Part shown: positions 7,860 to 16,755 of the stretch, one piece after another
Position numbering within the stretch: the stretch's first letter is position 1
Layout of the letters: every line of letters starts with the position of its first letter
Origin: UBA7378 sp049611805
GTDB lineage: Bacteria; Pseudomonadota; Alphaproteobacteria; RS24
Direction of reading: 5' to 3'
NCBI GenBank assembly: GCA_049611805.1
Contig: JBMZAX010000004.1
Coordinates: forward strand, 68,732-132,731
Length of the DNA stretch: 64,000 nucleotides
Notes under the pieces: model-generated
The model's input: the letters and a program-made list of their open reading frames with translations, nothing else
Databases searched by the model: none
Told to the model about the DNA's origin: nothing
Position numbers and translations under genes: made by a program

Positions 7860-8417
7860 TTATGACTGCATGTGCCGCAGGCCGGCGCGCAGATAGTCAT
7901 AGCCGGTAATGACGGTCAAGAGAGCCGACAGCCACAACAGGGCCAAGCCGAGGGTCAAAACGCCGGGCAGCAGCGCATTGCCCGTTGGCCCGGCAAGCAG
8001 GCAGCCCAGCGCAATCATTTGCAGGGACGTTTTATATTTCGCCAATGTTGACACCGGCAGCGTGACCTCGCGCCCGTTCAAAAACTCACGCATGCCCGAC
8101 ACCAATATCTCGCGCGCAATGATAATCAGCGCCGCGGGCAAATGCGCCAGCGTGATAATGTCGGCGCTGATAAGCATGACGAGGCATATCAGCACCATCA
8201 GCTTGTCGGCGATGGGGTCGAACATGCGCCCGAAATCCGACATTGCATCAAATTTGCGCGCCAGATAGCCGTCAAAAAAATCGGTAATGGCACCCAGCGC
8301 GAACACCGTGACCGCCAGCCAGTGACCGAGCGGGGCGGCCACATAAAAACTCAGATAGACCACCACCACCGAGGCCATGCGGAACATTGTCAGATAATTG
8401 GGAATTTGTTTCATCAT
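7860..8417 (-). CDS. pgsA: CDP-diacylglycerol-glycerol-3-phosphate 3-phosphatidyltransferase
   Basis: A 185-residue integral membrane enzyme of the CDP-alcohol phosphotransferase family. The signature DG-x2-AR-x8-G-x3-D-x3-D is complete (Asp49, Arg54, Gly63, Asp67, Asp71). About five hydrophobic helices follow the motif pattern of PgsA. It makes phosphatidylglycerol phosphate, the committed step to phosphatidylglycerol and cardiolipin. It follows uvrC by six bases on the same strand, an arrangement I know from many alphaproteobacteria, where moaD/moaE often come next. Here the next gene is the convergent FNR gene instead. Confidence 0.92.
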   Translation of the reverse strand: MMKQIPNYLTMFRMASVVVVYLSFYVAAPLGHWLAVTVFALGAITDFFDGYLARKFDAMSDFGRMFDPIADKLMVLICLVMLISADIITLAHLPAALIIIAREILVSGMREFLNGREVTLPVSTLAKYKTSLQMIALGCLLAGPTGNALLPGVLTLGLALLWLSALLTVITGYDYLRAGLRHMQS

Positions 8418-8423
8418 GGCACG

Positions 8424-10274
8424 CTATTGCCCCTCGCCGTGGAAATGATCATAGATGATTTTTGCCATTTTCGCGCTGATGCCATCAACCTTTTCGAGAT
8501 CGGCCAAGGCCGCGCGCCCGACCGCGCGCGCCGAGCCGAAATGGTGCAGAAGCGCGCGTTTGCGACCGGCACCAATGCCGGAAATTTGATCCAGCGCATT
8601 GCGGCGCAAATCCTTCTGGCGCTTTGCCCGGTGCCCGCCAATCGCGAATCTGTGTGCCTCGTCGCGCAGCCGTTGCAGATAATACAGAACCGGCGAATTT
8701 GTCGGCAGCATGAAATCATCCGCCCCGTGCCGGAAAAACCGTTCCCGACCGGCATCGCGATCGGGGCCTTTGGCAACGCCCACCAGCGCAATATCGGCAA
8801 GGCCCAACTCCTCAAGCACATCATGGGCGACGTTTAACTGTCCACGCCCGCCATCGACAAGGATGAGGTCGGGCCAGGCTTCCGAACCGGGCTTGTGTTC
8901 GCGCGCCAGTCGACCATAGCGGCGGGTGAAAACCTCGCGCATCATCGCATAATCATCGCCGGGCACCGTATCGTCATTTTTGATGTTGAACTTCCGGTAC
9001 TGGTTTTTCACAAAACCCTCGCTTCCGGCCACAATCATGCCGCCGATTTGGTTGGTGCCCTGCAAATGGCTGTTGTCAAACACCTCGATACGCTGCGGTG
9101 GCGCTTCAAGGTCGAAGGTTTCGGCGACATCCTCCAGCAATCGGCGTTGATTGTCGCTTTCGGCGACATGGCGGGCCAGCGCCTCGCGCGCATTTTGGCC
9201 GGCCATATCCACAAGCGCCTGCTTGTTGCCGCGTTGCGGGCAGTGCAGGGCAATTTTGCCCCCTGCGCGCAAGGACAACGCATCGGCCAAAAGCCCTGCT
9301 CCGGACATTTTCTCACTCACCAGAATAAGCGCCGGTGCGGGCCGGTCGTCATAAAACTGCCCGATAAAGGCTTCCAAAATTTCAGCCGGGCTTCTGTCGC
9401 GGTCATGGCGCGGGAAATAAGCCTTATTGCCGAGGTTTTGGCCGGCGCGAAAAAAGAATACCTGAACGCAGGACGCCCCGCCCTGATTGGCAATGGCGAT
9501 AACATCAGCCTCGCCAATATCGGACAAATTAATATTGCTTTCCTGCTGAACATAGGTGAGCGCGCGTATGCGGTCGCGCGCGGCGGCGGCAGCTTCAAAA
9601 TCAAGCTGTGCGCTGGCGGTTTCCATTTTTTCGACCAGCTGTTCTTGCACCGCGCGGCTGTCACCCTTCAAAAAATCATGCGCCTGACCCACCAGCTCGC
9701 CGTAATCGGCAGCGCTTATCTCGCCCGTACACGGCGCGCTGCAGCGTTTTATCTGAAACAGCAGGCAGGGGCGCGTGCGGCTTTCATAAACGCTGTCCGA
9801 GCACGAGCGCAGCAAAAAGGCGCGTTGCAATGTGTTGAGCGAGCGATTGACGGCGCCCGCCGAGGCGAACGGGCCAAAATAAGAGCCGGGCCGCCGCCGC
9901 GGGCCGCGATGTTTGATCAATTGCGGCACGGCATGGTCATCGGCCAGCAGGATATAAGGAAAGCTTTTGTCGTCGCGCAGCAGAATATTGTAGCGCGGCC
10001 GCAGTTTCTTAATCAGATTGGCTTCCAGCAACAGCGCGTCGGTTTCGGTTTCGGTGCGGATAAACTCCATATCCCGCGTCGCCTCGATCATCCGCAAAAT
10101 ACGATTATTGTGTCCGGTCGGGCGGGCATAGGAACGCACGCGCGCTTTCAGATTTTTGGCCTTGCCGACATAAAGCACCGTGCCCTCGCCATCGAGCATG
10201 CGATACACGCCCGGGCCGGCCGGCAGTGTCGCCACTTTTTCCTCAATCAACTTGATGCCCTGTAGTTCCGGCAC
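8424..10274 (-). CDS. uvrC: Excinuclease ABC subunit C
   Basis: A 616-residue UvrC. The N-terminal GIY-YIG nuclease has GVYRMLDGEGTVLYVGKAKN at residues 22-41. A UVR domain (VEKMETASAQLDFEAAAAAR) interacts with UvrB. The C-terminal RNase H-like nuclease has ILVDGGRGQLN, followed by helix-hairpin-helix repeats (QISGIGAGRKRALL, KVDGISAKMAK). It makes the dual incisions of nucleotide excision repair. The start codon is GTG (10272-10274), with AAGGA about ten bases upstream. No SOS box is visible in front of it. uvrB is encoded 2.3 kb away. Confidence 0.96.
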   Translation of the reverse strand: MPELQGIKLIEEKVATLPAGPGVYRMLDGEGTVLYVGKAKNLKARVRSYARPTGHNNRILRMIEATRDMEFIRTETETDALLLEANLIKKLRPRYNILLRDDKSFPYILLADDHAVPQLIKHRGPRRRPGSYFGPFASAGAVNRSLNTLQRAFLLRSCSDSVYESRTRPCLLFQIKRCSAPCTGEISAADYGELVGQAHDFLKGDSRAVQEQLVEKMETASAQLDFEAAAAARDRIRALTYVQQESNINLSDIGEADVIAIANQGGASCVQVFFFRAGQNLGNKAYFPRHDRDRSPAEILEAFIGQFYDDRPAPALILVSEKMSGAGLLADALSLRAGGKIALHCPQRGNKQALVDMAGQNAREALARHVAESDNQRRLLEDVAETFDLEAPPQRIEVFDNSHLQGTNQIGGMIVAGSEGFVKNQYRKFNIKNDDTVPGDDYAMMREVFTRRYGRLAREHKPGSEAWPDLILVDGGRGQLNVAHDVLEELGLADIALVGVAKGPDRDAGRERFFRHGADDFMLPTNSPVLYYLQRLRDEAHRFAIGGHRAKRQKDLRRNALDQISGIGAGRKRALLHHFGSARAVGRAALADLEKVDGISAKMAKIIYDHFHGEGQ

Positions 10275-10634
10275 GGTTTGGCGTCCTTCATTTTGCTTGC
10301 CGTTTTGCCTGCAATCTGCTCTCGGATAGTAAAAGAATTCGCCGCGCGTCGCTTAACAAAAAATGGCAAAAAAAGTACCCACGGGTTGTGTGGATAAGTC
10401 TGTGTATTGAATTCGGAATCAGGTGCCAAGTTATTGATTTTCAACCCATCGCAACACTATGCCCAAAAAATGTGCAAATGGGCTAAGTCATTGATTTAAT
10501 GATATAAAAAATTTTCAACACCCTAAAAAAAATATTTGTTTTTACCTATTTTATGGCTTTACAAAAACGTCATTTTTGTGCAGTGGCATGTGAAAAACTC
10601 CGCACCAACCAAAAAAATCCATGAATTTAATAGC
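10275..10634. other. 360-bp AT-rich intergenic region between uvrC and folB
   Basis: No open frame of note. Bases 10480-10620 are strongly AT-rich with long A and T runs, in contrast to the GC-rich genes around. One exact DnaA-box sequence and one near match are present. It probably holds the uvrC promoter; an origin-like role is a weaker possibility. Confidence 0.6.
10389..10397 (-). promoter_or_regulatory. DnaA-box match
   Basis: TGTGGATAA is the exact complement of the high-affinity DnaA box TTATCCACA. A second site, TGTGAAAAA near 10589, differs at one position from the relaxed consensus. A single exact 9-mer can occur by chance. Confidence 0.35.
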
Positions 10635-11087
10635 TTAGGTGGTTTCGGCCTGAGAAATCACCGGCGTGCGGCGACTTAATCTTTCGATTTCGACCCCCAC
10701 ACCGGCGGCTTCGGCGATGGCTTCGGGCTTTTCGAGCCTTATGCGAAGCCGAATAATGCGCGGGTCGGTCAGCAGGCGGGCGGCAATTTCTTCTGCCAGA
10801 ACTTCCACCAGATCGATATGGCCGCCTGCCAGCACCTGTTTAATCTGTTCGGTCAGGGTTTCGTAGCACACCACATCGGCGATAGTGCCGGTCGTGGTGG
10901 CGTCGGCTCCCTCAACGGCTTCTTCCACGGAAGCATCGACATTGATGATGACCGGCTGGGCCTGTTCGCGCTCGTGGTCGTGAATGCCGATGCGCGCCGG
11001 CAGCACAAGGTCGCGGATGAATACCCGGCGCAGGCCCCGTGTGGCGCTCGCCATTGTCGACATATCGGCAAAATTCTGCTGGTTCAT
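10635..11087 (-). CDS. folB: Dihydroneopterin aldolase
   Basis: A 150-residue FolB-fold protein. VFIRDLVLPARIGIHDHER near residues 22-40 contains the typical IGxxxxER start. VVCYETLTEQI and LVEVLAEEIAARLL include the catalytic-region glutamate, and RIRLEKPEAI is the last beta strand. It cleaves dihydroneopterin to 6-hydroxymethyl-dihydropterin in folate synthesis. The start at 11085-11087 has GAGGAA eight bases upstream; the frame continues further up into the SDR gene. It lies 35 bp after the SDR gene on the same strand, suggesting one pterin-related operon. Confidence 0.88.
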   Translation of the reverse strand: MNQQNFADMSTMASATRGLRRVFIRDLVLPARIGIHDHEREQAQPVIINVDASVEEAVEGADATTTGTIADVVCYETLTEQIKQVLAGGHIDLVEVLAEEIAARLLTDPRIIRLRIRLEKPEAIAEAAGVGVEIERLSRRTPVISQAETT

Positions 11088-11122
11088 GTGGTATTTTTCC
11101 TCGGTCTCTTCGTCCTTGGCGC

Positions 11123-11875
11123 CTATTCCTTGACTTGCGTCACATCCGGTGTTTCCCAAGCCAAATGTTGCCCGCCATCCAGCGCGATCATTTGTCCGGT
11201 CATTGCTTCCGCCGACAAGATATAGCGCACCGCGCTGACAATGTCGTCCGGGTTTGCGCCATGGCCGAGCGGCACAAGGCGGGTTTGTTTGTCAAACTCG
11301 GCCTGATCCTGGCGCGGATTGGGCAGCGTCGGGCCGGGGCCGATGGCGTTCACGCGAATGCCCTTTGGTGCCAAGGCTTGCGCGGCGGTCTGCGTCAGCG
11401 TCCACAAGCCTGCTTTGGAGACGGTATAGCTGGAAAAATCCGGTGTCAGCCGCCACACGCGCTGGTCGATAATGTTGATGACGGATGCGCGTGCTTCGGC
11501 CTGCTGTGCGAAGTCGCGCATCAACAAAGCCGGTGCGCGCAAATTTGTATCGAGATGCGTGTCCCAGCTCTCGACGGAAAAATCGTCGATTTTGTCGCGC
11601 TCAAAACAGGAGGCATTATTGACAAGCAGCGAGACCGGCCCGAAAGCCTCCGCCAGCTCCGGGATGAGCCGTGCAGTGGCTTGCGCATCGCTGAGATCGG
11701 CCTGCAAGCTTATGGCCCGCCCGCCGCTTTTTTCGATATTGGCGCACAGCGTTTGTGCGGCGTCAGCCGAGCGCGCGTAATGCACGCCGACGGCCCATCC
11801 GTCGGCGGCCAGATTTTCCGCCAGCGCCCGCCCGATACGTTGGGCTGCGCCGGTAATGAGGGCGACACCGGTCAT
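11123..11875 (-). CDS. SDR oxidoreductase, pteridine-reductase/FolM-like
   Basis: A 250-residue short-chain dehydrogenase. The cofactor motif TGAAQRIG at residues 8-15 and the following VHYARS resemble pteridine reductases (PTR1) and FolM, which prefer NADPH. The NNAS motif is at 86-89 and the catalytic YTVSK gives Tyr150 and Lys154. The adjacent folB supports a role in reducing a pterin or dihydrofolate, by inference. It could instead be a general SDR; no residue visible here decides that. Confidence 0.7.
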   Translation of the reverse strand: MTGVALITGAAQRIGRALAENLAADGWAVGVHYARSADAAQTLCANIEKSGGRAISLQADLSDAQATARLIPELAEAFGPVSLLVNNASCFERDKIDDFSVESWDTHLDTNLRAPALLMRDFAQQAEARASVINIIDQRVWRLTPDFSSYTVSKAGLWTLTQTAAQALAPKGIRVNAIGPGPTLPNPRQDQAEFDKQTRLVPLGHGANPDDIVSAVRYILSAEAMTGQMIALDGGQHLAWETPDVTQVKE

Positions 11876-12002
11876 GCGCTTGATGTAGCAGGTTTACGCG
11901 ATTGCGCCAATATGGCGTTGATTTACGGGCTGGAATTTTGCGCAAAACACCTCTATAGTCCTCGTCAGTTGCCTAAGGTTGAAAATAATAAGGAGATCCC
12001 AG

Positions 12003-12590
12003 ATGCGACTTTCACCCTCAATACGTCTTGTGTCGGCCGCTCGCACATTGCTGGCAGTTGCGCTATTCACCGGCGTTTCGGCGGCCAACGCACAAATGAA
12101 CGACATGTCGGATATGGATGATGCCCGCTATTATCTGCTTGGCTCTGTCGGCTATGCTGATTTCAATTACAATCAGTCCGATATTTCCGATGTTGAAGGC
12201 CTGAGCCCCGATAGTTCCGATGTGACGGTGCGCGGGGGTCTCGGCATCAAGATTTCAGATGTGTCGGCTTTTGAAATTGCGCTTTCGGATCTTGGTTCTC
12301 CGGTGCAGATCGACAATATTGCCGCTGTTCTGACCAGCAAGGTTGACACCGAATTGGACGAAGTGTTCGAGTTCAGCGTGGTTACGCAATTTGACACGGG
12401 CTCGGCATATAAACCCATCGGGCGTATCGGCTTTTTCTCCTTTGACGGCGACAAAACCGACGGCGAAGACCTGCTGATTGGTGTCGGTGTTCAGCGCGCA
12501 AATCTGCGCTTTGAAATCCAGCGTTATGATTTCGACGTTGCGCCGATCAACACGGTATCATTTACCTATATGTACCCGTTCAGCGACTAG
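12003..12590 (+). CDS. Outer-membrane beta-barrel protein
   Basis: A 195-residue protein with a signal peptide (hydrophobic core LLAVALFTGVSA, cleavage likely after ANA). The mature part shows alternating short beta strands (YYLLGSVGYADFNY, VTVRGGLGIKI) and ends with the aromatic strand SFTYMYPFSD, typical of small outer-membrane barrels. The start was set at 12003 because AAGGAG lies seven bases before it; an upstream ATG at 11979 has none. The ligand is unknown. It is convergent with uvrB. Confidence 0.7.
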   Translation: MRLSPSIRLVSAARTLLAVALFTGVSAANAQMNDMSDMDDARYYLLGSVGYADFNYNQSDISDVEGLSPDSSDVTVRGGLGIKISDVSAFEIALSDLGSPVQIDNIAAVLTSKVDTELDEVFEFSVVTQFDTGSAYKPIGRIGFFSFDGDKTDGEDLLIGVGVQRANLRFEIQRYDFDVAPINTVSFTYMYPFSD

Positions 12591-12600
12591 AAGCGACACC

Positions 12601-14865
12601 TTACGGGCCTTTGCGCCTGCGACCCGAATTGCGCGGCGCTTTCCTGCCGCCGCTTTTGCCGCCGCTTTTGGATGCGTTCGTGTCGGCGCGCGCATCAATA
12701 TCCGACTGGCGGGCAAACGGGTCATCGGCCACCGCCAGCTCGGTTTCCTGCAGGCGTTTGATTTCGTCGCGCAGGCGCGCCGCCGTCTCAAATTCGAGGT
12801 CGGCGGCGGCCTCGCGCATTTGCGCTTCCAGCCCTTCAATATGACTGCGCAGATTGCCGCCCAATAGCGGCGCCTGAGCTTCTTCCAGTGCCTCGCGCAC
12901 GCGATAGGGGCCGGGTGCGGTTTCGTTTTCGCGCTCGGCCATACCCTCCAGAATATCGCCGATATTCTTCTTCACCGATTCCGGCGTAATGCCATTGGCG
13001 GCATTGTGCGCCACCTGTTTTTCGCGCCGTCGGTTGGTTTCGGCCATAGCGCGTTCCAGCGAACCGGTCATCTGGTCGGCATAGAGCAAAACGCGCCCGT
13101 CAATATTGCGCGCCGCGCGGCCAATGGTTTGCACCAGCGAGGTCTCGGACCGCAAAAAGCCCTCCTTGTCGGCGTCGAGTATCGCCACCAGCGCGCATTC
13201 GGGAATATCCAGCCCCTCGCGCAGCAGATTAATGCCGATAAGAATGTCGAAAGCACCCAGCCGCAAATCGCGCACGATTTCAATGCGCTCCAGCGTGTCG
13301 ATATCCGAATGCATATAGCGCACCCGCAAGCCCTGTTCGTGCATATATTCGGTCAGGTCTTCCGCCATTTTTTTCGTCAGCGTGGTCACCAGAACCCGCT
13401 GGCTGGCGGCGCTGGCCGTGTGGCACTCGGCAATCAGATCGTCAACCTGGCTGGAGGCCGGGCGTATCTCGCAAGTCGGGTCAATCAGGCCGGTCGGCCG
13501 AATGACCTGCTCGACGAAAATGCCGCCGGTGCGATCCATCTCCCAACTGCCCGGCGTTGCCGAAACATGAACGGTTTGCGGGCGCATAATGTCCCATTCT
13601 TCAAATTTCATGGGCCGGTTGTCGACACAGCTTGGCAGCCGAAAGCCGAACTCGGCCAAGGTCGATTTGCGGCGAAAGTCGCCGCGAAACATGCCGCCGA
13701 TTTGCGGCACCGTCACATGGCTTTCATCCGTGAACACCAGCGCATTGTCGGGCAGATATTCAAACAGTGTCGGCGGCGGCTCGCCGGGCTTGCGGCCTGT
13801 CAGATAGCGTGAATAATTCTCGATGCCCGCACAGCTTCCGGTGGCTTCCAGCATTTCAATATCGAACAGCGTGCGCTGTTCCAGACGCTGGGCTTCCAGC
13901 AGGCGTCCGGCCGCTTCAAACTCTTCAAGCCGCGATTTCAATTCGTTCTTAATATGCAGCACGGCCTGTTTGAGCGTCGGCCGCGGGGTCACATAATGCG
14001 AATTTGCATAAACCCGCACGCGCTCCAGATCGCCGGATTTTTGCCCCGTCAGCGGGTCAAATTCGGTGAGCGAGTCGATCTCGTCGCCGAACAGTTCAAT
14101 GCGCCAGGCCCGATCCTCATAATGGGCGGGGAACAGGTCGATCGTGTCGCCGCGCACGCGAAAATCGCCGCGCGCAAAGCCCATATCATTGCGCCGATAT
14201 TGCAGGGCGACGAGGTCGGCCAGCAATTGCGACCGGCCGATTTCCAGCCCCTTCGACAATTCGAGCGTCATGCTGGTATAGCTTTCGACCGAGCCGATAC
14301 CGTAAATGCACGACACCGACGCCACGATAATCACATCGTCGCGTTCCAACAGCGCGCGCGTTGCCGAATGGCGCATGCGGTCGATCTGTTCGTTAATATT
14401 GCTTTCTTTTTCAATATAGGTGTCGGTGCGCGGCACATAGGCTTCCGGCTGGTAATAATCATAATAAGACACGAAATACTCGACCGCATTTTCCGGAAAG
14501 AAAGCCTTGAACTCGCCGTAAAGCTGCGCCGCCAGTGTTTTGTTTGGGGCCAGAATAAGCGCCGGACGCTGGGTGCGGTTGATGACCTGCGCCATGGTGA
14601 AGGTCTTGCCCGAACCGGTGACGCCCAACAGCACCTGATCGCGCTCGCCGGCCTCAATGCCCGACACCAATTCGCCAATCGCCTGCGGCTGGTCGCCCGC
14701 CGGTTCGAAATCGGACACGAAGCCGAAGGCTTTGCCGCCCTCGGTTTTTTCCGGCCGCAGGGCGCGGTGCGGAATAAACTGGGCGAGCTGGTCTTCGTTC
14801 ATGCCCGGTTCGGGAACCGGGGCGAGGTCTTTGCGACCCGTCAGGCTTTGTTGCTCTTCCGACAT
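12601..14865 (-). CDS. uvrB: Excinuclease ABC subunit B
   Basis: A 754-residue UvrB, longer than the usual 660-680 because of a roughly 40-residue N-terminal extension and a basic, Gly- and Lys-rich C-terminal tail. Walker A is GVTGSGKT at residues 81-88. The beta-hairpin region YYDYYQPEAYVPRTDTYIEK is intact. Helicase motifs include DESHVTVPQ and the motif VI segment IGRAARN, and a UVR domain (MREAAADLEFETAARLRDEI) sits near the C terminus. It verifies damage and loads UvrC. No SOS box is visible immediately upstream. Confidence 0.96.
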   Translation of the reverse strand: MSEEQQSLTGRKDLAPVPEPGMNEDQLAQFIPHRALRPEKTEGGKAFGFVSDFEPAGDQPQAIGELVSGIEAGERDQVLLGVTGSGKTFTMAQVINRTQRPALILAPNKTLAAQLYGEFKAFFPENAVEYFVSYYDYYQPEAYVPRTDTYIEKESNINEQIDRMRHSATRALLERDDVIIVASVSCIYGIGSVESYTSMTLELSKGLEIGRSQLLADLVALQYRRNDMGFARGDFRVRGDTIDLFPAHYEDRAWRIELFGDEIDSLTEFDPLTGQKSGDLERVRVYANSHYVTPRPTLKQAVLHIKNELKSRLEEFEAAGRLLEAQRLEQRTLFDIEMLEATGSCAGIENYSRYLTGRKPGEPPPTLFEYLPDNALVFTDESHVTVPQIGGMFRGDFRRKSTLAEFGFRLPSCVDNRPMKFEEWDIMRPQTVHVSATPGSWEMDRTGGIFVEQVIRPTGLIDPTCEIRPASSQVDDLIAECHTASAASQRVLVTTLTKKMAEDLTEYMHEQGLRVRYMHSDIDTLERIEIVRDLRLGAFDILIGINLLREGLDIPECALVAILDADKEGFLRSETSLVQTIGRAARNIDGRVLLYADQMTGSLERAMAETNRRREKQVAHNAANGITPESVKKNIGDILEGMAERENETAPGPYRVREALEEAQAPLLGGNLRSHIEGLEAQMREAAADLEFETAARLRDEIKRLQETELAVADDPFARQSDIDARADTNASKSGGKSGGRKAPRNSGRRRKGP

Positions 14866-14932
14866 GAGCCAAATATAGACTTTTTCGCGGGCATGTCATC
14901 TGCCTGCGCGGTTTTGTCGGCCCGCCGGCAGC

Positions 14933-15115
14933 TTAGCGTCGTGTGCCTTTATGGGTTGGCAGGTCTTTATGTGTGGGTAAAAAATGCAGGACAACATAAA
15001 GCAGATATTCACAAATTCGATACACCCAACGCAAAGCGTAAAAAATGCCCGCGCCGATGAGCATTGCGCCGAACACATAGCCAAGGGTTAATAATGCTGC
15101 CAGTAAAATATTCAT
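14933..15115 (-). CDS. Small membrane protein, unknown
   Basis: A 60-residue protein with one or two hydrophobic helices (LLAALLTLGYVFGAMLIGAG, then YLLYVVLHFL) and a basic tail ending KGTRR. It begins at an ATG with a near-perfect GGAGG site eight bases upstream, which makes it a credible gene despite its size. It lies 67 bp upstream of uvrB on the same strand and might be cotranscribed with it. No family recognised. Confidence 0.55.
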   Translation of the reverse strand: MNILLAALLTLGYVFGAMLIGAGIFYALRWVYRICEYLLYVVLHFLPTHKDLPTHKGTRR

Positions 15116-15270
15116 CCCGTTCCTCCATTATTTTTCTTGAGCTTCAGTTTTTCACCTCGCGGCTGAATAAAGCGTTAACCGCCGGCCTGCTTTCCGGTCG
15201 GTTTGGCCTTGCGTCGAAAAAGCGGGCGGCGTAATTTGAGCCTCCTTCTGAATTGGCAATGGAACTCGTC

Positions 15271-16473
15271 ATGGGATTTTTTTCGGACAGCCTGTCCCGC
15301 GTACAACCTTCCGCGACCATCGCGGTCACCGACAAGGCGCGCGCGCTGCGCGCCGAGGGGCGCGACGTTATCGGCCTTGGTGCCGGTGAGCCGGATTTCG
15401 ACACGCCGGAAAACATCAAGGAAGCGGGCATGGATGCGATCCGCCGCGGCGAGACGAAATACACCGCCGTCAACGGCATTGACGAATTGAAGCAGGCGAT
15501 TTGCGCCAAGCTGAAGCGCGACAATGGGCTGGACTACACACCCGCCCAGTGCTTTGTGGCGCCGGGCGGCAAGCCGGTGATTTATGACGCGATGATGGCA
15601 ACGCTGAACCCCGGCGATGAGGTGATTATTCCCGCGCCCTATTGGGTGAGCTATCCCGATATCGTCAATCTGGCGGGCGGCACGCCCGTGGCCGTGGAAA
15701 CGCGGGCCGAAGACGGCTTCAAGCTGCAGGCCGCCGACCTTGAAGCGGCGATTACCGACAAAACCAAATGGTTTATTTTCAACTCGCCCTCCAACCCCAC
15801 CGGCGCGGCCTATTCCGCCACCGAATTAAAGGCGCTGACGGATGTGCTGCTGCGCCACAAGCATGTGTGGATTTTGACCGACGACATGTATGAGCACCTG
15901 ACATATGACAATTTCGTGTTCGCCACGCCCGCGCAGGTTGAGCCGCAATTATACGAGCGTACGCTGACCATGAACGGCGTGTCGAAAGCCTATGCCATGA
16001 CGGGCTGGCGCATCGGTTATTGCGCCGGGCCGGTTGACCTCATCAAGGCGATGACGAAAATCCAGTCGCAATCCACCTCCAACCCCACATCCATCAGCCA
16101 GTGGGCGGCCGTAGAGGCGCTGAACGGCCCGCAAGATTTCATCGCCGCCAATAATGCCATGTTCAAGCGCCGCCGCGACATGGTGGTTGAAATGTTGAAC
16201 GCCGCCGAGGGGATTGACTGCATCACCCCGGAAGGCGCGTTTTACGTCTACCCCTCCTGCGCCGGCTGCATTGGCAAAACCGCGCCCGACGGCACGCAAA
16301 TCGACACGGATGAAGCCTTCGCCACCGCGCTTTTGGAAGCCGAGGGCGTGGCCGTGGTGCATGGCGCGGCGTTCGGCCTGTCGCCGTTTTTCCGCATCAG
16401 CTATGCGACATCGGATGAAAATTTGAAAGAAGCGTGTGCGCGCATTCAGCGTTTTTGCGCCGCCCTGGCCTGA
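15271..16473 (+). CDS. Aspartate aminotransferase, class I
   Basis: A 400-residue PLP enzyme of the AspAT Ib type. Features include GLGAGEPDFDTP near residues 35-46, NSPSNPTGA at 171-179, and the PLP lysine in GVSKAYAMTGWR (Lys239). It transfers the amino group between aspartate and 2-oxoglutarate; in alphaproteobacteria members may also use prephenate. The start at 15271 was preferred because family members begin MxFxSxSL and GGAA precedes it; ATG 15259 is an alternative. It is followed by a repeat-rich non-coding region. Confidence 0.9.
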   Translation: MGFFSDSLSRVQPSATIAVTDKARALRAEGRDVIGLGAGEPDFDTPENIKEAGMDAIRRGETKYTAVNGIDELKQAICAKLKRDNGLDYTPAQCFVAPGGKPVIYDAMMATLNPGDEVIIPAPYWVSYPDIVNLAGGTPVAVETRAEDGFKLQAADLEAAITDKTKWFIFNSPSNPTGAAYSATELKALTDVLLRHKHVWILTDDMYEHLTYDNFVFATPAQVEPQLYERTLTMNGVSKAYAMTGWRIGYCAGPVDLIKAMTKIQSQSTSNPTSISQWAAVEALNGPQDFIAANNAMFKRRRDMVVEMLNAAEGIDCITPEGAFYVYPSCAGCIGKTAPDGTQIDTDEAFATALLEAEGVAVVHGAAFGLSPFFRISYATSDENLKEACARIQRFCAALA

Positions 16474-16480
16474 AAATAAA

Positions 16481-16566
16481 GGTGTCGGGGTGTGCCTCAC
16501 CCACCAATTGGCAGGCTTACAGCGTATTTGGTTTTTGCCTTTTTTATTCCGCTGTCACCCCGACAT
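16481..16566 (+). repeat. Inverted-repeat element, copy A
   Basis: The copy opens with GGTGTCGGGGTG (16481-16492) and closes with CACCCCGACA (16556-16565), its near-exact inverse complement, with about 63 bp between the arms. The inner part contains AGCGTATTTG and TTTTTTATTCC, both found again in copy B. A directly repeated tail, CATGAAACCTCACCCG, follows. Confidence 0.7.
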
Positions 16567-16669
16567 GAAACCTCACCCGGCATAAAGTGACCGGACATAT
16601 ATGTCGCCCCGACATGAAACCTCACCCGATACGCCACGCCCGAATATCACGCCCCACACCAAAAGCCTT

Positions 16670-16755
16670 GGTGTCGGGGTGTTCAATGCCATCAGAAAGA
16701 GTGGCCGCGGCGTATTCGCCCTAGCTTTTTTATTCCACCGCCACCCCGACCCTGG
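16670..16755 (+). repeat. Inverted-repeat element, copy B
   Basis: The same arrangement as copy A: GGTGTCGGGGTG (16670-16681), an inner GGCGTATTCG and TTTTTTATTCC (16726-16736), and CACCCCGAC (16742-16750). The shared blocks sit 186-189 bp from those of copy A, so the pair looks like a diverged duplication. The right arm runs on into the palindrome CGACCC-TG-GGGTCG. Confidence 0.7.

Noticed and set aside
8895..10265. Long plus-strand open frame (456 codons) opposite uvrC
   Set aside because: It is the antisense shadow of uvrC, caused by GC-rich codon bias. It shows no protein family pattern.
12003..12590. OmpW-type assignment for the small outer-membrane protein
   Set aside because: The size and strands fit, but no OmpW-specific motif could be identified, so only a general barrel call is made.
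13954..15060. Plus-strand open frame (368 codons) opposite uvrB
   Set aside because: Antisense shadow of uvrB with low-complexity composition; no ribosome-binding site or family pattern.
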